From assembly GCF_000264375.1 (NCBI RefSeq), contig NZ_AJXW01000024.1, positions 1 to 64,000 of the forward strand: a stretch of 64,000 nucleotides of DNA, written 5' to 3'. The stretch is from Rhodanobacter thiooxydans LCS2. Its GTDB lineage: Bacteria > Pseudomonadota > Gammaproteobacteria > Xanthomonadales > Rhodanobacteraceae. A model generated the notes under the pieces. It was given only the letters and a program-made list of their open reading frames with translations, searched no databases and had not been told where the DNA came from. The position numbers and the translations under genes were made by a program. Position 1 is the first letter of the stretch. Every line of letters starts with the position of its first letter. Positions 51,990 through 60,688 of the stretch are shown here, in pieces.

Positions 51990-52766
51990 ATGGCCGCCAC
52001 CCGCGATACCAGCCAGCGACGCCTCCAGATCAGCGAACTCGTCCGCCAGCACGGTAGTGTTCAAGTCGCCAGCCTTGCCCTCCGCTTCGGCGTGAGTGCG
52101 CAGACCGTGCGCAAAGATCTGCGCTATCTGGCCGAACGCGGGGTCATGGCAAGGGCTTATGGTGGGGCGATCGACAGCGGCGTGGTGGGTGGTGTTCTGA
52201 CCGAACCCAACTACGAGGCGAAATTCACCCACCTGGACGAAAAACGCCGTATCGGCGTACGCGCCGCGGCGTTGATCAAGCCCGGCGACACGGTCGTCAT
52301 CGACTCGGGCACCACCGGCATCCAGCTGGCCGAAGCGTTGCCGGACATCGATATCACCGTGGTCACCAACGACTTCGGCGTGCTGGTCGCGCTCGCCCCC
52401 AAGAACAGCATCACGCTGGTCATGCTCGGCGGCGAACTGCGACGCCGCAACATGGCGTTCTACGGCGGGCTGACCGTCGAGGCGCTGGACGCGCTGCACG
52501 TGGACAAGCTGTTCCTCGGCGTGGACGGATTCGACCTGGAGCGCGGCATCACCACCCATTACGAGCCCGAGGCGCTGCTCAACCGCAAGATGGTGGAGGC
52601 CTCGCGCCAGGTCATCGCCATCACGGACAGCTCGAAGTTCGGCAAGATCTGCCTGCATCGCATCATTCCGGTCAGTGCGTTGAACATGCTGATCACGGAC
52701 ACGGGCGCAACGGAGGACATCATCCAGGCCAGCCATCAACTCGGTTTCGAGTTGCAACTGGCCTAG
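51990..52766 (+). CDS. agaR: DeoR/AgaR-family repressor
   Basis: A 258-residue DeoR-type regulator. The N-terminal winged HTH (about 8-62) reads RRLQISELVRQHGSVQVASL, RFGVSAQTVRKDLRYLAERG and MARAYGGAI. The C-terminal phosphosugar-binding DeoRC domain includes EKRRIGVRAAALIKPGDTV, IDSGTTGIQLAEAL and LGVDGFDLERGITTHYEPEA. The neighbours (AgaS-like, GatZ/KbaZ-like, GH36, sugar kinase) point to galactosamine/N-acetylgalactosamine control, as for AgaR of E. coli. Its stop codon TAG lies in the end of a long palindrome. Confidence 0.88.
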   Translation: MAATRDTSQRRLQISELVRQHGSVQVASLALRFGVSAQTVRKDLRYLAERGVMARAYGGAIDSGVVGGVLTEPNYEAKFTHLDEKRRIGVRAAALIKPGDTVVIDSGTTGIQLAEALPDIDITVVTNDFGVLVALAPKNSITLVMLGGELRRRNMAFYGGLTVEALDALHVDKLFLGVDGFDLERGITTHYEPEALLNRKMVEASRQVIAITDSSKFGKICLHRIIPVSALNMLITDTGATEDIIQASHQLGFELQLA

Positions 52767-52930
52767 GAGCGTGGGCGGTAGCAACCAAGCAGGCGAGGCA
52801 AAGCCGTTTTGAGCCAGCTGGCGTGACGGTTTGCCGGCCCATAGTGGTTCTATGGGCCAAAAACCGGCGCGGAAGATGGCCAAAACGGCGCAGCCGCAGC
52901 CGCTTGTGTTGCCGCCGCCCTCGCTCCTAG
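52763..52930. repeat. 168-bp long palindromic element
   Basis: The ends CTAGGAGCGTGGGCGG and CCGCCCTCGCTCCTAG are inverted. Inside, GCCGTTTT pairs with AAAACGGC, ACGGTTTGCCGG with a CCAAAAACCGG-type arm, and the centre is a hairpin GGCCCATAG/CTATGGGCC. The whole segment can fold as one interrupted stem. It lies between two convergent genes and may act as a terminator or be a non-autonomous mobile repeat. Confidence 0.85.
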
Positions 52931-52939
52931 GACCCATCC

Positions 52940-54070
52940 TCAGCCGGCCGGTCTGGGCACGGCGAAGACACGCCTGGCGTTGGCGTAGTAGATCTTGTCG
53001 ATCACGGCGCGCGGCAGGGCAAGACCCGCCACGTCGGCATGGATCATGTCCACCCGCTGGGTTTCACCGGTGGCCAGATAGCGCCAGTCGGAGCCCCACA
53101 CGGCGTGCGCCTCGCGCCTGAATTGCGCAGGATCGGCATCTGCCGTGAAGGTCAGGTCGGTGCCGTACAGCACGCGGTCCTGGTAGCGGATGAAGAAATT
53201 CCGCACCTTTTCGCGATCCCGCACCGACTGGTACTGCACCTGGCTCATGCGCGCGGCCATGTCGACGGTCGCGTTGGGGAAGCGGTCGAGAAACGCGGCG
53301 ATGCGGTCGACGTCGTATTCCAGGCTGGCCAGGTGCGCGCCGACGAAGCGCAGCTTCGGATGCTTGGCCACGAAGCGGTCGCGCGCGGCCATCAAGTCCT
53401 CGTAACCCGGCATGTCCGGGTGCAGGTACATGTAGTACTCCGGGTGCTTGCTGAAGTACTCGCGGTCGTTGTCGGTGGTCATCTGGTCCAGCGGCAGCCA
53501 GCAGTTGCGCGGCTCACCCTGGTGGTCGATCAGGGCCACGCCAAGCGAGCGAATCTTTTCGGCCACAGGTGCCAGGCCCGGGTCGTCGAGCATGATCAGC
53601 TTGCCTTTGGCGTCCTTCTCCACCAGGCCCACGTTCTTCCAGATCTTCACCGCGAGCGCACCCTTCGCCACGTCGCGAGCCACGCCCGCGTTGACGCGCT
53701 CGGTCCAGCCCGGCGTCCCGAAGCCCTTCATCGAGAAGGTGGTGGCCCAGTGGAAATGCACCGGGTCCTTCGCGGCGAAGGCCAGAGCGAGCTCGTGCTG
53801 CCGGGCCACGCTGGGGAAATCGGGATAGTCGACGTTGATCGACAGCAACTCGAAGCCGTCCGCGCGTGCCTGTTCGAGAAACGCCGTACCCGGCGCGTTG
53901 GCGTGGACGTGGGCGTCGTACTTGCGCACGCGGGCGAAGTCCGCCATGGAGTAGCTGTCCGAAGCAGCGGCAGTACCCGCCGCTTGCTGCGGAAGCGGCG
54001 TGGCAGCAACGGAAAGCGCAGCCGCCAGCGCGACCGCACTCATCATCATGCAGCGAATAACTCTGCTCAT
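52940..54070 (-). CDS. Secreted amidohydrolase family protein
   Basis: A 376-residue exported protein of the amidohydrolase_2 (COG2159-type) family with a signal peptide (CMMMSAVALAAALSVAATP). The metal site starts with KYDAHVHANAPG; further family segments are GALAVKIWKNVGL, ALIDHQGEP, FVGAHLASLEYDVDRIA and RVLYGTDLTF with the catalytic Asp. The family includes lactonases and decarboxylases. It is not a NagA/AgaA-type deacetylase. It shares a divergent promoter region, with repressor boxes, with the GH36 gene, so it probably belongs to the sugar regulon. Its substrate is unknown. Confidence 0.85.
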   Translation of the reverse strand: MSRVIRCMMMSAVALAAALSVAATPLPQQAAGTAAASDSYSMADFARVRKYDAHVHANAPGTAFLEQARADGFELLSINVDYPDFPSVARQHELALAFAAKDPVHFHWATTFSMKGFGTPGWTERVNAGVARDVAKGALAVKIWKNVGLVEKDAKGKLIMLDDPGLAPVAEKIRSLGVALIDHQGEPRNCWLPLDQMTTDNDREYFSKHPEYYMYLHPDMPGYEDLMAARDRFVAKHPKLRFVGAHLASLEYDVDRIAAFLDRFPNATVDMAARMSQVQYQSVRDREKVRNFFIRYQDRVLYGTDLTFTADADPAQFRREAHAVWGSDWRYLATGETQRVDMIHADVAGLALPRAVIDKIYYANARRVFAVPRPAG

Positions 54071-54089
54071 CGCATCACCACGAATGTAT

Positions 54090-54137
54090 AACGAAACTAT
54101 ATCGCACCATATCGAAACGAAACGCTTGCATCAATAG
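54090..54137. promoter_or_regulatory. Candidate AgaR operators between amidohydrolase and GH36 genes
   Basis: AACGAAAC (54090-54097) and CGAAACGAAACG (54113-54124) match the TTTCG boxes of the receptor/repressor region on the opposite strand, and GCATCAATAG (54128-54137) is identical to the string at 51931-51940. Confidence 0.65.
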
Positions 54138-54183
54138 CTGGAACTGACGCAGAATCGGAACAACCCCCCGGCTGGACACCGCC

Positions 54184-56301
54184 ATGCCCCCCATTGGACG
54201 ACGCACTGTATTGAAGCTTGTTGCTGGCAGCGTGATAGGCGGCGCGGCCTGGGCCGTTCTGCCGAAGGCGCTGGCAGCCCCGTTCCGAACCGGCAAGAGC
54301 GGCAGCAAGGGTGGCAGCGACAGTGCGGTAGCCCGGGATGCGGTGCTTGCGATCGCCTTCGACCACAACCTGCACACCCGCCTGGTGGCCCACGGCAAGC
54401 CGCTGACACCCTACCAGCCCAGCGAAAGCCTGCTGCTGGCCGACGGCGCGGTCGAGGACTTCACCCTCAGCGGCCAGCGGGAACAGCCGGTCACGGACGC
54501 GCGCCACGGCGCCGGCCACCAGACGATCGCCACCGGTCGCTCCAGCCGCCAGCTCGAGAAGGAAGTGACGGTTACGTTCTTCGACAGCCTGCCCGGCTTC
54601 GCGGTACTGCAGACCCGCTACCGCAACCTCGGCGATGCGCCATTGCAGGTCACCGGCTGGCGCAACGCCGCGCACGAGCTGGCCGATGCGCCCGGCGGGT
54701 TCTGGAGCTTCGCCGGCGCGACCCACACCGACCGCCGCGACTGGGTGCTGCCGCTGGGCGCCGGCTTCAACCAGCGCAACACGCTGGGCATGGACTCGTC
54801 CGACTACGGCGGCGGCATCCCGATGGCCGACATCTGGCGCCGCGACGTCGGCCTGGCCGTCGGCCATGTGGAACCGGTGGTGCGCCAGCTGAACCTGCCG
54901 GTGCGCAAGACCGCCGGCGGCGCGCATATCGCGGTCGAATCACCGCAGGTGTCCACCCTGGCCCCGGGCCAGACCCTGACCACCGAACGCACCTTGCTGG
55001 CCGTGCACACCGGCGACTACTTCGCGCCACTGCAGCAATACCGGCAGTTCATGCAGGCCGACGGCCTCGTGGCGCCGGAAGCGCCGGCCTCTGCTTTCGC
55101 GCCGGTCTGGTGCACGTGGGGCTACGGGCGCGACTTCAGCGTCAGGCAGATCCTGGACACCGTGCCCAAGGCCCGCGACCTGGGCTTCGGCTGGGTGGTG
55201 CTGGACGACGGCTGGCAGACCAACGAAGGCGACTGGCGGATCGACACGCACAAGTTCCCGCGCGGCGACGCCGACATGCGCGCCTTCACCGCGACGGTGC
55301 GCAGCCACGGCATGCACCCGCGCCTGTGGCTGGCGCCGCTGGCGGCCGACCCGGGCAGCGACATACTGCACGACCACGCGGACATGCTGCTGCTGGACAA
55401 GCACGGCGCCTTCCAGACCATCACCTGGTGGAACGCGCTGACGCAATGCCCGGCCTACCGGCCCACCGTCGACTACTACGTGGCGCTGGTGAAGAAGATC
55501 ATCGGCGACTGGGGTTTCGAGGGCATCAAGTTCGACGGCCAGCACCTCAACGCCGTGGCGCCCTGCTACAACCCCGCGCACAAGCATGCCCGCCCCGAGG
55601 AATCCGTCGAGGGCCTGGCCGCGTTCTGGAGCGCCATCCATCAGGCGGTGCACGAGGCCAACCCGCAGGCGGTGGTCGAACTGTGCCCCTGCGGCACCGT
55701 GTTCGCCTTCCACAACCTGCCGGCCACCGACCAGTACCCCGCGTCCGATCCGCTGTCCTCATGGCAGGTGCGCAGCAAGGGCAAGACGATGAAGGCGCTG
55801 ATGGCGTCGCGCAGCAGCTACGCCGGCGACCACGTGGAACTGTCCGACCACGGCGACGACTTCGCCTCCACCGTCGGCATCGGTGCGGTGGTCTCCTCCA
55901 AGTTCACCTGGCCGAAAGACACCGACCACCCTGCCGAACCCCTGCCGCCGGGCGGCTACAAGCTCACCGCGGAAAAGGAGGCGCTCTGGCGCAAGTGGGT
56001 GGCGCTGTACCAACGGCACATGCTGCCCAAGGGCGAATACCTGGGCACGCTGTACGACATCGGCTTCGATCGGCCCGAGGCGCACGCCATCGCCAAGGAC
56101 GGCGCGATGTACTACGCCTTCTACGCCGACCACTTCGACGGCGCGCTGCAGCTGCGCGGGCTGCCCGCCGGCCGCCACCGCGTGCGCGACCTGTTCAACC
56201 AGGTCGAGCTGGGCGAGGTGGATGCCGGCGATCCGACGCTGCACGTTGCGTTCAAGCGCTTCGTGCTGCTGCAGGCCACGCCACTGGCGGCACAGGCATG
56301 A
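54184..56301 (+). CDS. Tat-exported GH36 alpha-galactosidase-like enzyme
   Basis: A 705-residue glycosidase with a twin-arginine signal (GRRTVLKLVAGSVIGGAAW, residues 5-23). The beta-sandwich domain spans about 40-290; the catalytic barrel contains VWCTWGYGRDF, VVLDDGWQTNEGDW, the nucleophile Asp451 in GIKFDGQHL, ELCPCGTVFAFHNLP and the acid/base candidate Asp522 in DQYPASDPLSSW. These are GH36-type signatures. GH36 includes alpha-galactosidases and alpha-N-acetylgalactosaminidases; with AgaS and GatZ homologues downstream, the latter is favoured. It is the first gene of a five-gene operon whose neighbouring coding regions all overlap. Confidence 0.88.
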   Translation: MPPIGRRTVLKLVAGSVIGGAAWAVLPKALAAPFRTGKSGSKGGSDSAVARDAVLAIAFDHNLHTRLVAHGKPLTPYQPSESLLLADGAVEDFTLSGQREQPVTDARHGAGHQTIATGRSSRQLEKEVTVTFFDSLPGFAVLQTRYRNLGDAPLQVTGWRNAAHELADAPGGFWSFAGATHTDRRDWVLPLGAGFNQRNTLGMDSSDYGGGIPMADIWRRDVGLAVGHVEPVVRQLNLPVRKTAGGAHIAVESPQVSTLAPGQTLTTERTLLAVHTGDYFAPLQQYRQFMQADGLVAPEAPASAFAPVWCTWGYGRDFSVRQILDTVPKARDLGFGWVVLDDGWQTNEGDWRIDTHKFPRGDADMRAFTATVRSHGMHPRLWLAPLAADPGSDILHDHADMLLLDKHGAFQTITWWNALTQCPAYRPTVDYYVALVKKIIGDWGFEGIKFDGQHLNAVAPCYNPAHKHARPEESVEGLAAFWSAIHQAVHEANPQAVVELCPCGTVFAFHNLPATDQYPASDPLSSWQVRSKGKTMKALMASRSSYAGDHVELSDHGDDFASTVGIGAVVSSKFTWPKDTDHPAEPLPPGGYKLTAEKEALWRKWVALYQRHMLPKGEYLGTLYDIGFDRPEAHAIAKDGAMYYAFYADHFDGALQLRGLPAGRHRVRDLFNQVELGEVDAGDPTLHVAFKRFVLLQATPLAAQA

Positions 56302-57302
56302 GCATCGCAGCGACCAGCACCGGCGCCGCGCCGCGCCGCCGCCCCTGGCTGGCCTTCGCCATCACCACCGTCGCGCTGTGGGGCGTGTGGGGCGCGCTGT
56401 CGCCGCTGTCGTCCGCGCACGGCTTCCCCGAGACACTGGTGTACGGCGTGTGGGCGCTGACCATGATCCCGCCGGCGCTGTTCATCCTGTGGCGCGGCGG
56501 CTGGGCGCTGGAGCATTCGCCGCGTGCGGTCGCATACGGCATGACCATCGGCCTGCTCGGCGCGGGCGGGCAGATGCTGCTGTTCCACACGCTGACCATC
56601 GGCCCGGCCTACTTCGTGTTCCCGATCATCTCGCTGTCGCCGGTGGTCACCATTGCGCTGTCCTACCTGTTCCTGCGCGAACGCACGGGCCGTATGGGCA
56701 CGCTGGGCATCGTGCTGGCGCTGCTGGCGCTGCCGATGCTGGACCTGTCCTTCGGCCGCGGCGCAAGCGGCGGCCTCGGCTGGTTCCTGCAGTCGCTGCT
56801 GATCATGCTTGCGTGGGGCGTGCAGGCCTACTTCATGCGCCTGGCCAACCACACGGTGCGCGCCGAGAGCATCTTCTTCTACATGACCGTGGGCGCGCTG
56901 CTGCTGGTGCCGGTGGCACTGGCCATGACCGACTGGACGCAGCCAGTCAACACCGGCCTCGACGGGCCGTGGATGACCGCCGCGATCCAGCTGCTCAACG
57001 CCGTCGGCGCGTTGACCCTGGTCTACGCCTTCCGCCACGGCAAGGCGATCATCGTCGCGCCGCTGACCAACGCCGGCGCGCCGCTGGTGACCGCCGCGCT
57101 GTCGCTGATCTTCGCCAGCGTCGTGCCGGGCCCGCTGAAAATGGTCGGCCTGGTCATGGCCCTGGTCGCCTCCCTGCTGCTGGTGCTCGAGCCGGAGCGC
57201 GATCCGCCTTCCCCTTCTCCCTCCCCCGAACGGACTCCCCTCCCATGCATGTCCTGCTCGACCTCATCGCACGACACAGGCAAGGGCACGCCAGCGGCGT
57301 GA
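56298..57302 (+). CDS. DMT-superfamily (EamA-like) transporter
   Basis: A 334-residue membrane protein with ten predicted helices in two EamA-like halves (AFAITTVALWGVWGALSPLSS, and the second copy from GWFLQSLLIMLAWGVQAYFM). SPVVTIALSYLFLRERTGRMG is typical of the family. It overlaps the GH36 gene by 4 nt and is read 58 nt into the next gene, where the Pro/Ser/Thr tail (DPPSPSPSPERTPLPC) is unlike the helices before it. It takes the place held by AgaP or a PTS in known GalNAc pathways, so it may be the inner-membrane sugar importer. That is an inference. Confidence 0.85.
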   Translation: MSIAATSTGAAPRRRPWLAFAITTVALWGVWGALSPLSSAHGFPETLVYGVWALTMIPPALFILWRGGWALEHSPRAVAYGMTIGLLGAGGQMLLFHTLTIGPAYFVFPIISLSPVVTIALSYLFLRERTGRMGTLGIVLALLALPMLDLSFGRGASGGLGWFLQSLLIMLAWGVQAYFMRLANHTVRAESIFFYMTVGALLLVPVALAMTDWTQPVNTGLDGPWMTAAIQLLNAVGALTLVYAFRHGKAIIVAPLTNAGAPLVTAALSLIFASVVPGPLKMVGLVMALVASLLLVLEPERDPPSPSPSPERTPLPCMSCSTSSHDTGKGTPAA

Positions 57303-58534
57303 CCTCGATCTGTTCGGCGCACCCCCTCGTCATCGAAGCCAGCCTGCGTCACGCACAGCGCACCGGCCAGGCGTTCGTGCTGTTCGAAGCGACCTGCAAC
57401 CAGGTCAACCAGGATGGCGGCTATACCGGGATGACGCCGGCCGATTTCGTCGCCTTCGTCCACGCCATCGCCGATCGCGTCGGCTTCGAGCGTGCGCGCA
57501 TCGCACTGGGCGGCGACCACCTGGGCCCCAACCCGTGGACCGCGCTGGACGCGGACGCCGCGATGGACAAGGCCGAGACGATGGTGGCCGCCTACGTCGC
57601 GGCCGGCTTCCGCAAGATCCACCTGGACTGCTCAATGGCCTGCAGCGGCGACCCCGAGCCACTGCCGGAAGCCGAGATCGTGCGCCGCGCGGTGCGCCTG
57701 TGCCGGGCCGCCGAGGCCGCCCACGCGCAGGCCGGCGACGAGGCGCCGGTGTACGTGATCGGCACCGAGGTACCGGTGCCCGGCGGCGCCACCGAGGCCA
57801 TCGAGGGCCTGGCGGTGACCACGCCGCAGGCCGCTCTGGCCACCATCGAGGCGCACCGCCAGGCGTTCATGGCTGCCGGGCTGGAAGCGGCCTGGCAACG
57901 AGTGATCGCCTCGGTGGTACAGCCGGGTGTGGAATTCGACCATCACGACGTGGCGGACTACCGGCCGCCGCAAGCGCGCGGGCTGAGCGACGCCATCGCC
58001 GGTGTGCCGGGCATGGTGTTCGAGGCGCACTCGACCGACTACCAGACCCGCGACGCGCTGAGCGCACTGGTGCGCGATCATTTCGCCATCCTCAAGGTCG
58101 GGCCCGGCCTGACCTTCGCCTTGCGCGAGGCGCTGTGGGCGCTGGACGCGATCGAGCGGGAGTGGATCGAGGATTCGCGCCGGGCGCGCCTGCGCGAGGT
58201 GGCGCTGGCACGCATGCGCGAGCGGCCAGACCACTGGCGGCGCTACTACCACGGCGAAGGCCACGCGCTGGCCATCGACCTGCAGTACAGCCTCAGCGAC
58301 CGCATCCGCTACTACTGGCCCGAGCCGGCGATCGAACAAGCCCGCCAATGCCTGTTCGACAACCTGCGCGCGGACCCGCCGCCGATCCCGCTGATCAGCC
58401 AGTTCCTGCCGCACGCGCTGCACGCGCTGCGCACCGGTACCGCCACGCGCGATCCGCTATCCCTCACCATGGCGCATATCGGCGCCGCACTCGACGACTA
58501 TCACCATGCATGCCATGACCATGACCTCCATTGA
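57245..58534 (+). CDS. GatZ/KbaZ-type tagatose-bisphosphate aldolase subunit or tagatose-6-P kinase
   Basis: A 429-residue protein matching GatZ/KbaZ/AgaZ (420-430 aa). Segments include GVTSICSAHPLVIEASL, FEATCNQVNQDGGYTGM, ALGGDHLGPNPW, KIHLDCSMACSGDP, VFEAHSTDYQ and ILKVGPGLTFALREAL. In E. coli GatZ/KbaZ supports the tagatose-1,6-bisphosphate aldolase; in Shewanella the AgaZ homologue is reported as a tagatose-6-phosphate kinase. No GatY/KbaY partner is in the window, so the exact role is open. It starts inside the transporter gene and overlaps the AgaS gene by 29 nt. Confidence 0.88.
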   Translation: MHVLLDLIARHRQGHASGVTSICSAHPLVIEASLRHAQRTGQAFVLFEATCNQVNQDGGYTGMTPADFVAFVHAIADRVGFERARIALGGDHLGPNPWTALDADAAMDKAETMVAAYVAAGFRKIHLDCSMACSGDPEPLPEAEIVRRAVRLCRAAEAAHAQAGDEAPVYVIGTEVPVPGGATEAIEGLAVTTPQAALATIEAHRQAFMAAGLEAAWQRVIASVVQPGVEFDHHDVADYRPPQARGLSDAIAGVPGMVFEAHSTDYQTRDALSALVRDHFAILKVGPGLTFALREALWALDAIEREWIEDSRRARLREVALARMRERPDHWRRYYHGEGHALAIDLQYSLSDRIRYYWPEPAIEQARQCLFDNLRADPPPIPLISQFLPHALHALRTGTATRDPLSLTMAHIGAALDDYHHACHDHDLH

Positions 58535-59681
58535 CCACCTGGGCGTGGCCGAGGCGGAGCTGACCGCCACCGGCGCGATCTGGACCGCGCGCGAAATCGA
58601 ACAGCAGCCGCAGATGCTGCGGCAGACCCATGCACTGGTGGCCGGGCTGCACGCGAAGATCCGGGCCTTTGCCGCCCCCCTGGCCGACAACCCCGCCGCG
58701 CGGGTGATCCTGACCGGCGCCGGCAGTTCTGCCTATATCGGCCAGTGCGTGGCGCCGCTGCTGGACCGCCAACTCGCCGCGCGCGTCGATGCGGTGCCGA
58801 CCACCGACATCGTGTGCGCCCCGCAGCTGTACCTGCAGCCGGAGCAGCCACTGCTGCTGGTCTCCTTCGGCCGTTCCGGCAACAGCCCCGAAAGCCTCGC
58901 CGCGGTGGAACTCGCCGAATCCCTGGTGCGCGAGGTGCGCCACCTGGTGGTGATCTGCAACGCCGGGGGCGCGCTGGGCAAGGCGCCGGTCGCCGAGGCC
59001 ATGACCCTGCTCATGCCGGCCGCGACCCACGATGTCGGCTTCGCCATGACCTCCAGCTTCAGCTGCATGATGTACGCCGTGGTCGCCGCACTGCTGCCGG
59101 CCGGCGCGATGGACGGCCGCATCGAGGCCATTGCCGGCGCCACCGGGCGGGTCATCGGGGAATCGCTGCCGGTGCTGCGCGAACTGGCGCTCGGCCGCTA
59201 CGACCGCGTGGTCTACCTGGGCAGCGGCCTGCTGCAGGGCCTGGCCCGCGAGGCATCGCTGAAACTGGGCGAACTGACCAACGGCGCGGTGGCGACCTGC
59301 TTCGACTCGCCGCTGGGTTTCCGCCACGGTCCCAAGACCTTCGTCAACGGGCAGACCCTGGTGATGGTCTTCGTATCCAACGACGCGCTGACCCGGCGCT
59401 ACGACCTGGACCTGGTGGACGAGCTGCGCCGCGACGGCTGCGCGGCACGCATCATCGAGGTTAGCGCACAGCCGCGCGCCGCGTCCGGCGCGGACAGCAT
59501 CGCCGTACCCGCGATGGCCGATGCCGCCGACCTGGACCTGCTGTGGCCCTACGTCGCCATCGCGCAGACCCACGCCTTCCTCCGCGCGCGCGCCATGGGC
59601 GTGGCCCCCGACAATCCCAACCCCGCCGGCGTGGTGAACCGCGTCGTCCAGGGCGTACGCCTGTACGCGCAGAACCCATGA
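58506..59681 (+). CDS. agaS: AgaS-type galactosamine-6-phosphate isomerase/deaminase
   Basis: A 391-residue SIS-domain enzyme. The first SIS half has VILTGAGSSAYIGQ and LLLVSFGRSGNSPESLA; the second has VVYLGSGLLQGLAREASLKLGELT and GFRHGPKTFVNGQTL. The length agrees with E. coli AgaS (384 aa). AgaS turns galactosamine-6-phosphate into tagatose-6-phosphate and ammonia. Three close ATG codons (58506, 58518, 58524) exist; the first is listed. It overlaps the kinase gene by 4 nt. Confidence 0.88.
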   Translation: MHAMTMTSIDHLGVAEAELTATGAIWTAREIEQQPQMLRQTHALVAGLHAKIRAFAAPLADNPAARVILTGAGSSAYIGQCVAPLLDRQLAARVDAVPTTDIVCAPQLYLQPEQPLLLVSFGRSGNSPESLAAVELAESLVREVRHLVVICNAGGALGKAPVAEAMTLLMPAATHDVGFAMTSSFSCMMYAVVAALLPAGAMDGRIEAIAGATGRVIGESLPVLRELALGRYDRVVYLGSGLLQGLAREASLKLGELTNGAVATCFDSPLGFRHGPKTFVNGQTLVMVFVSNDALTRRYDLDLVDELRRDGCAARIIEVSAQPRAASGADSIAVPAMADAADLDLLWPYVAIAQTHAFLRARAMGVAPDNPNPAGVVNRVVQGVRLYAQNP

Positions 59682-60667
59682 ACCTGCCGGCCTACCTCGG
59701 CGTGGACGGTGGCGGCACCAAGACGCGCTTCGCCCTGATCGACGGCGCCGGCCACCTGCTGGGCGAGGCGCAGCTCGGCACCACCTACCATCCCCACGTG
59801 GGCATGGACGGCGTGCGCGCCGTCCTGGCCGAAGGCGTGGCCGAAGTGCTCGGCACAGCCGGCCTGACGCTGGCCGACATCGCCTACGCCTTCTTCGGCC
59901 TGCCCGCGTACGGCGAGGACAGCCGCGCCACGGCGCAGCTGCAGGCCTGTCCCGCAGCGGTCCTGGGCCATCACCGCTACGCCTGCGACAACGACATGGT
60001 ATGCGGCTGGGCCGGCTCGCTGGCCTGCGCCGACGGCATCAACATCGTGGCCGGCACCGGCTCGATCGGCTACGGCCGACGCCGCAGCATGGCGGCGCGC
60101 GCCGGCGGCTGGGGCGAAGCATTTTCCGACGAAGGCTCGGCCTACTGGATCGCCATGCGCGGACTCAACGCCTATTCGCGCATGAGCGACGGACGCCTGC
60201 CCAAGGGTCCGCTGCATGCCATCTTCAACGCGCACTTCCAGCTCGACAACGACCTGGACATCTGCGCCCACGTCTACGGCGGCACCGGTTACGCCCGCGG
60301 CGAACTGGCCCAGCTGTCATGCCAGGTAGCCGCGGCCGCGCTGGCCGGCGATGTCGTGGCCGCAGACATCTTCCGCGACGCCGGCCGGGAGCTGGCCTGC
60401 ATCTGCGACACGCTGCGGCTGGCGCTGCGCTTCGAACCGGGCGAGCCCGTGCCGGTCTCCTACTCCGGCGGCGCCTTCAACGCCGGCGAGCTGCTGCTGG
60501 CCCACCTGCGGGAAGCGCTTTCCGCCGCGAGCCCGCATTTCGACCTGCGCCCCCCGCTGCACGTGCCCCACTACGGTGCCGCACTCTATGCCGCCAGGCT
60601 CGGGAGCCATCCGTTACACGAGCAACATGCGTCCGGCGGTTTTCAGCCACCGCTCCCGCACGGTTGA
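59678..60667 (+). CDS. BadF/BcrA-type N-acetylhexosamine kinase
   Basis: A 329-residue ATPase of the BadF/BcrA/NAGK family. The phosphate loop is YLGVDGGGTKTRFALID; IVAGTGSIGYGRRR and AGGWGEAFSDEGSAYWIAMRG are as in GlcNAc kinases; VSYSGGAFNAGELLL is the late adenosine segment. In this operon it most likely phosphorylates GalNAc (or galactosamine) after uptake. A GalNAc-6-phosphate deacetylase (AgaA/NagA) is not present in the window and would have to be encoded elsewhere. It ends the operon, 21 nt before the convergent RND gene. Confidence 0.85.
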   Translation: MNLPAYLGVDGGGTKTRFALIDGAGHLLGEAQLGTTYHPHVGMDGVRAVLAEGVAEVLGTAGLTLADIAYAFFGLPAYGEDSRATAQLQACPAAVLGHHRYACDNDMVCGWAGSLACADGINIVAGTGSIGYGRRRSMAARAGGWGEAFSDEGSAYWIAMRGLNAYSRMSDGRLPKGPLHAIFNAHFQLDNDLDICAHVYGGTGYARGELAQLSCQVAAAALAGDVVAADIFRDAGRELACICDTLRLALRFEPGEPVPVSYSGGAFNAGELLLAHLREALSAASPHFDLRPPLHVPHYGAALYAARLGSHPLHEQHASGGFQPPLPHG

Positions 60668-60688
60668 CCGCGGCACAGTCTCTCCGGC

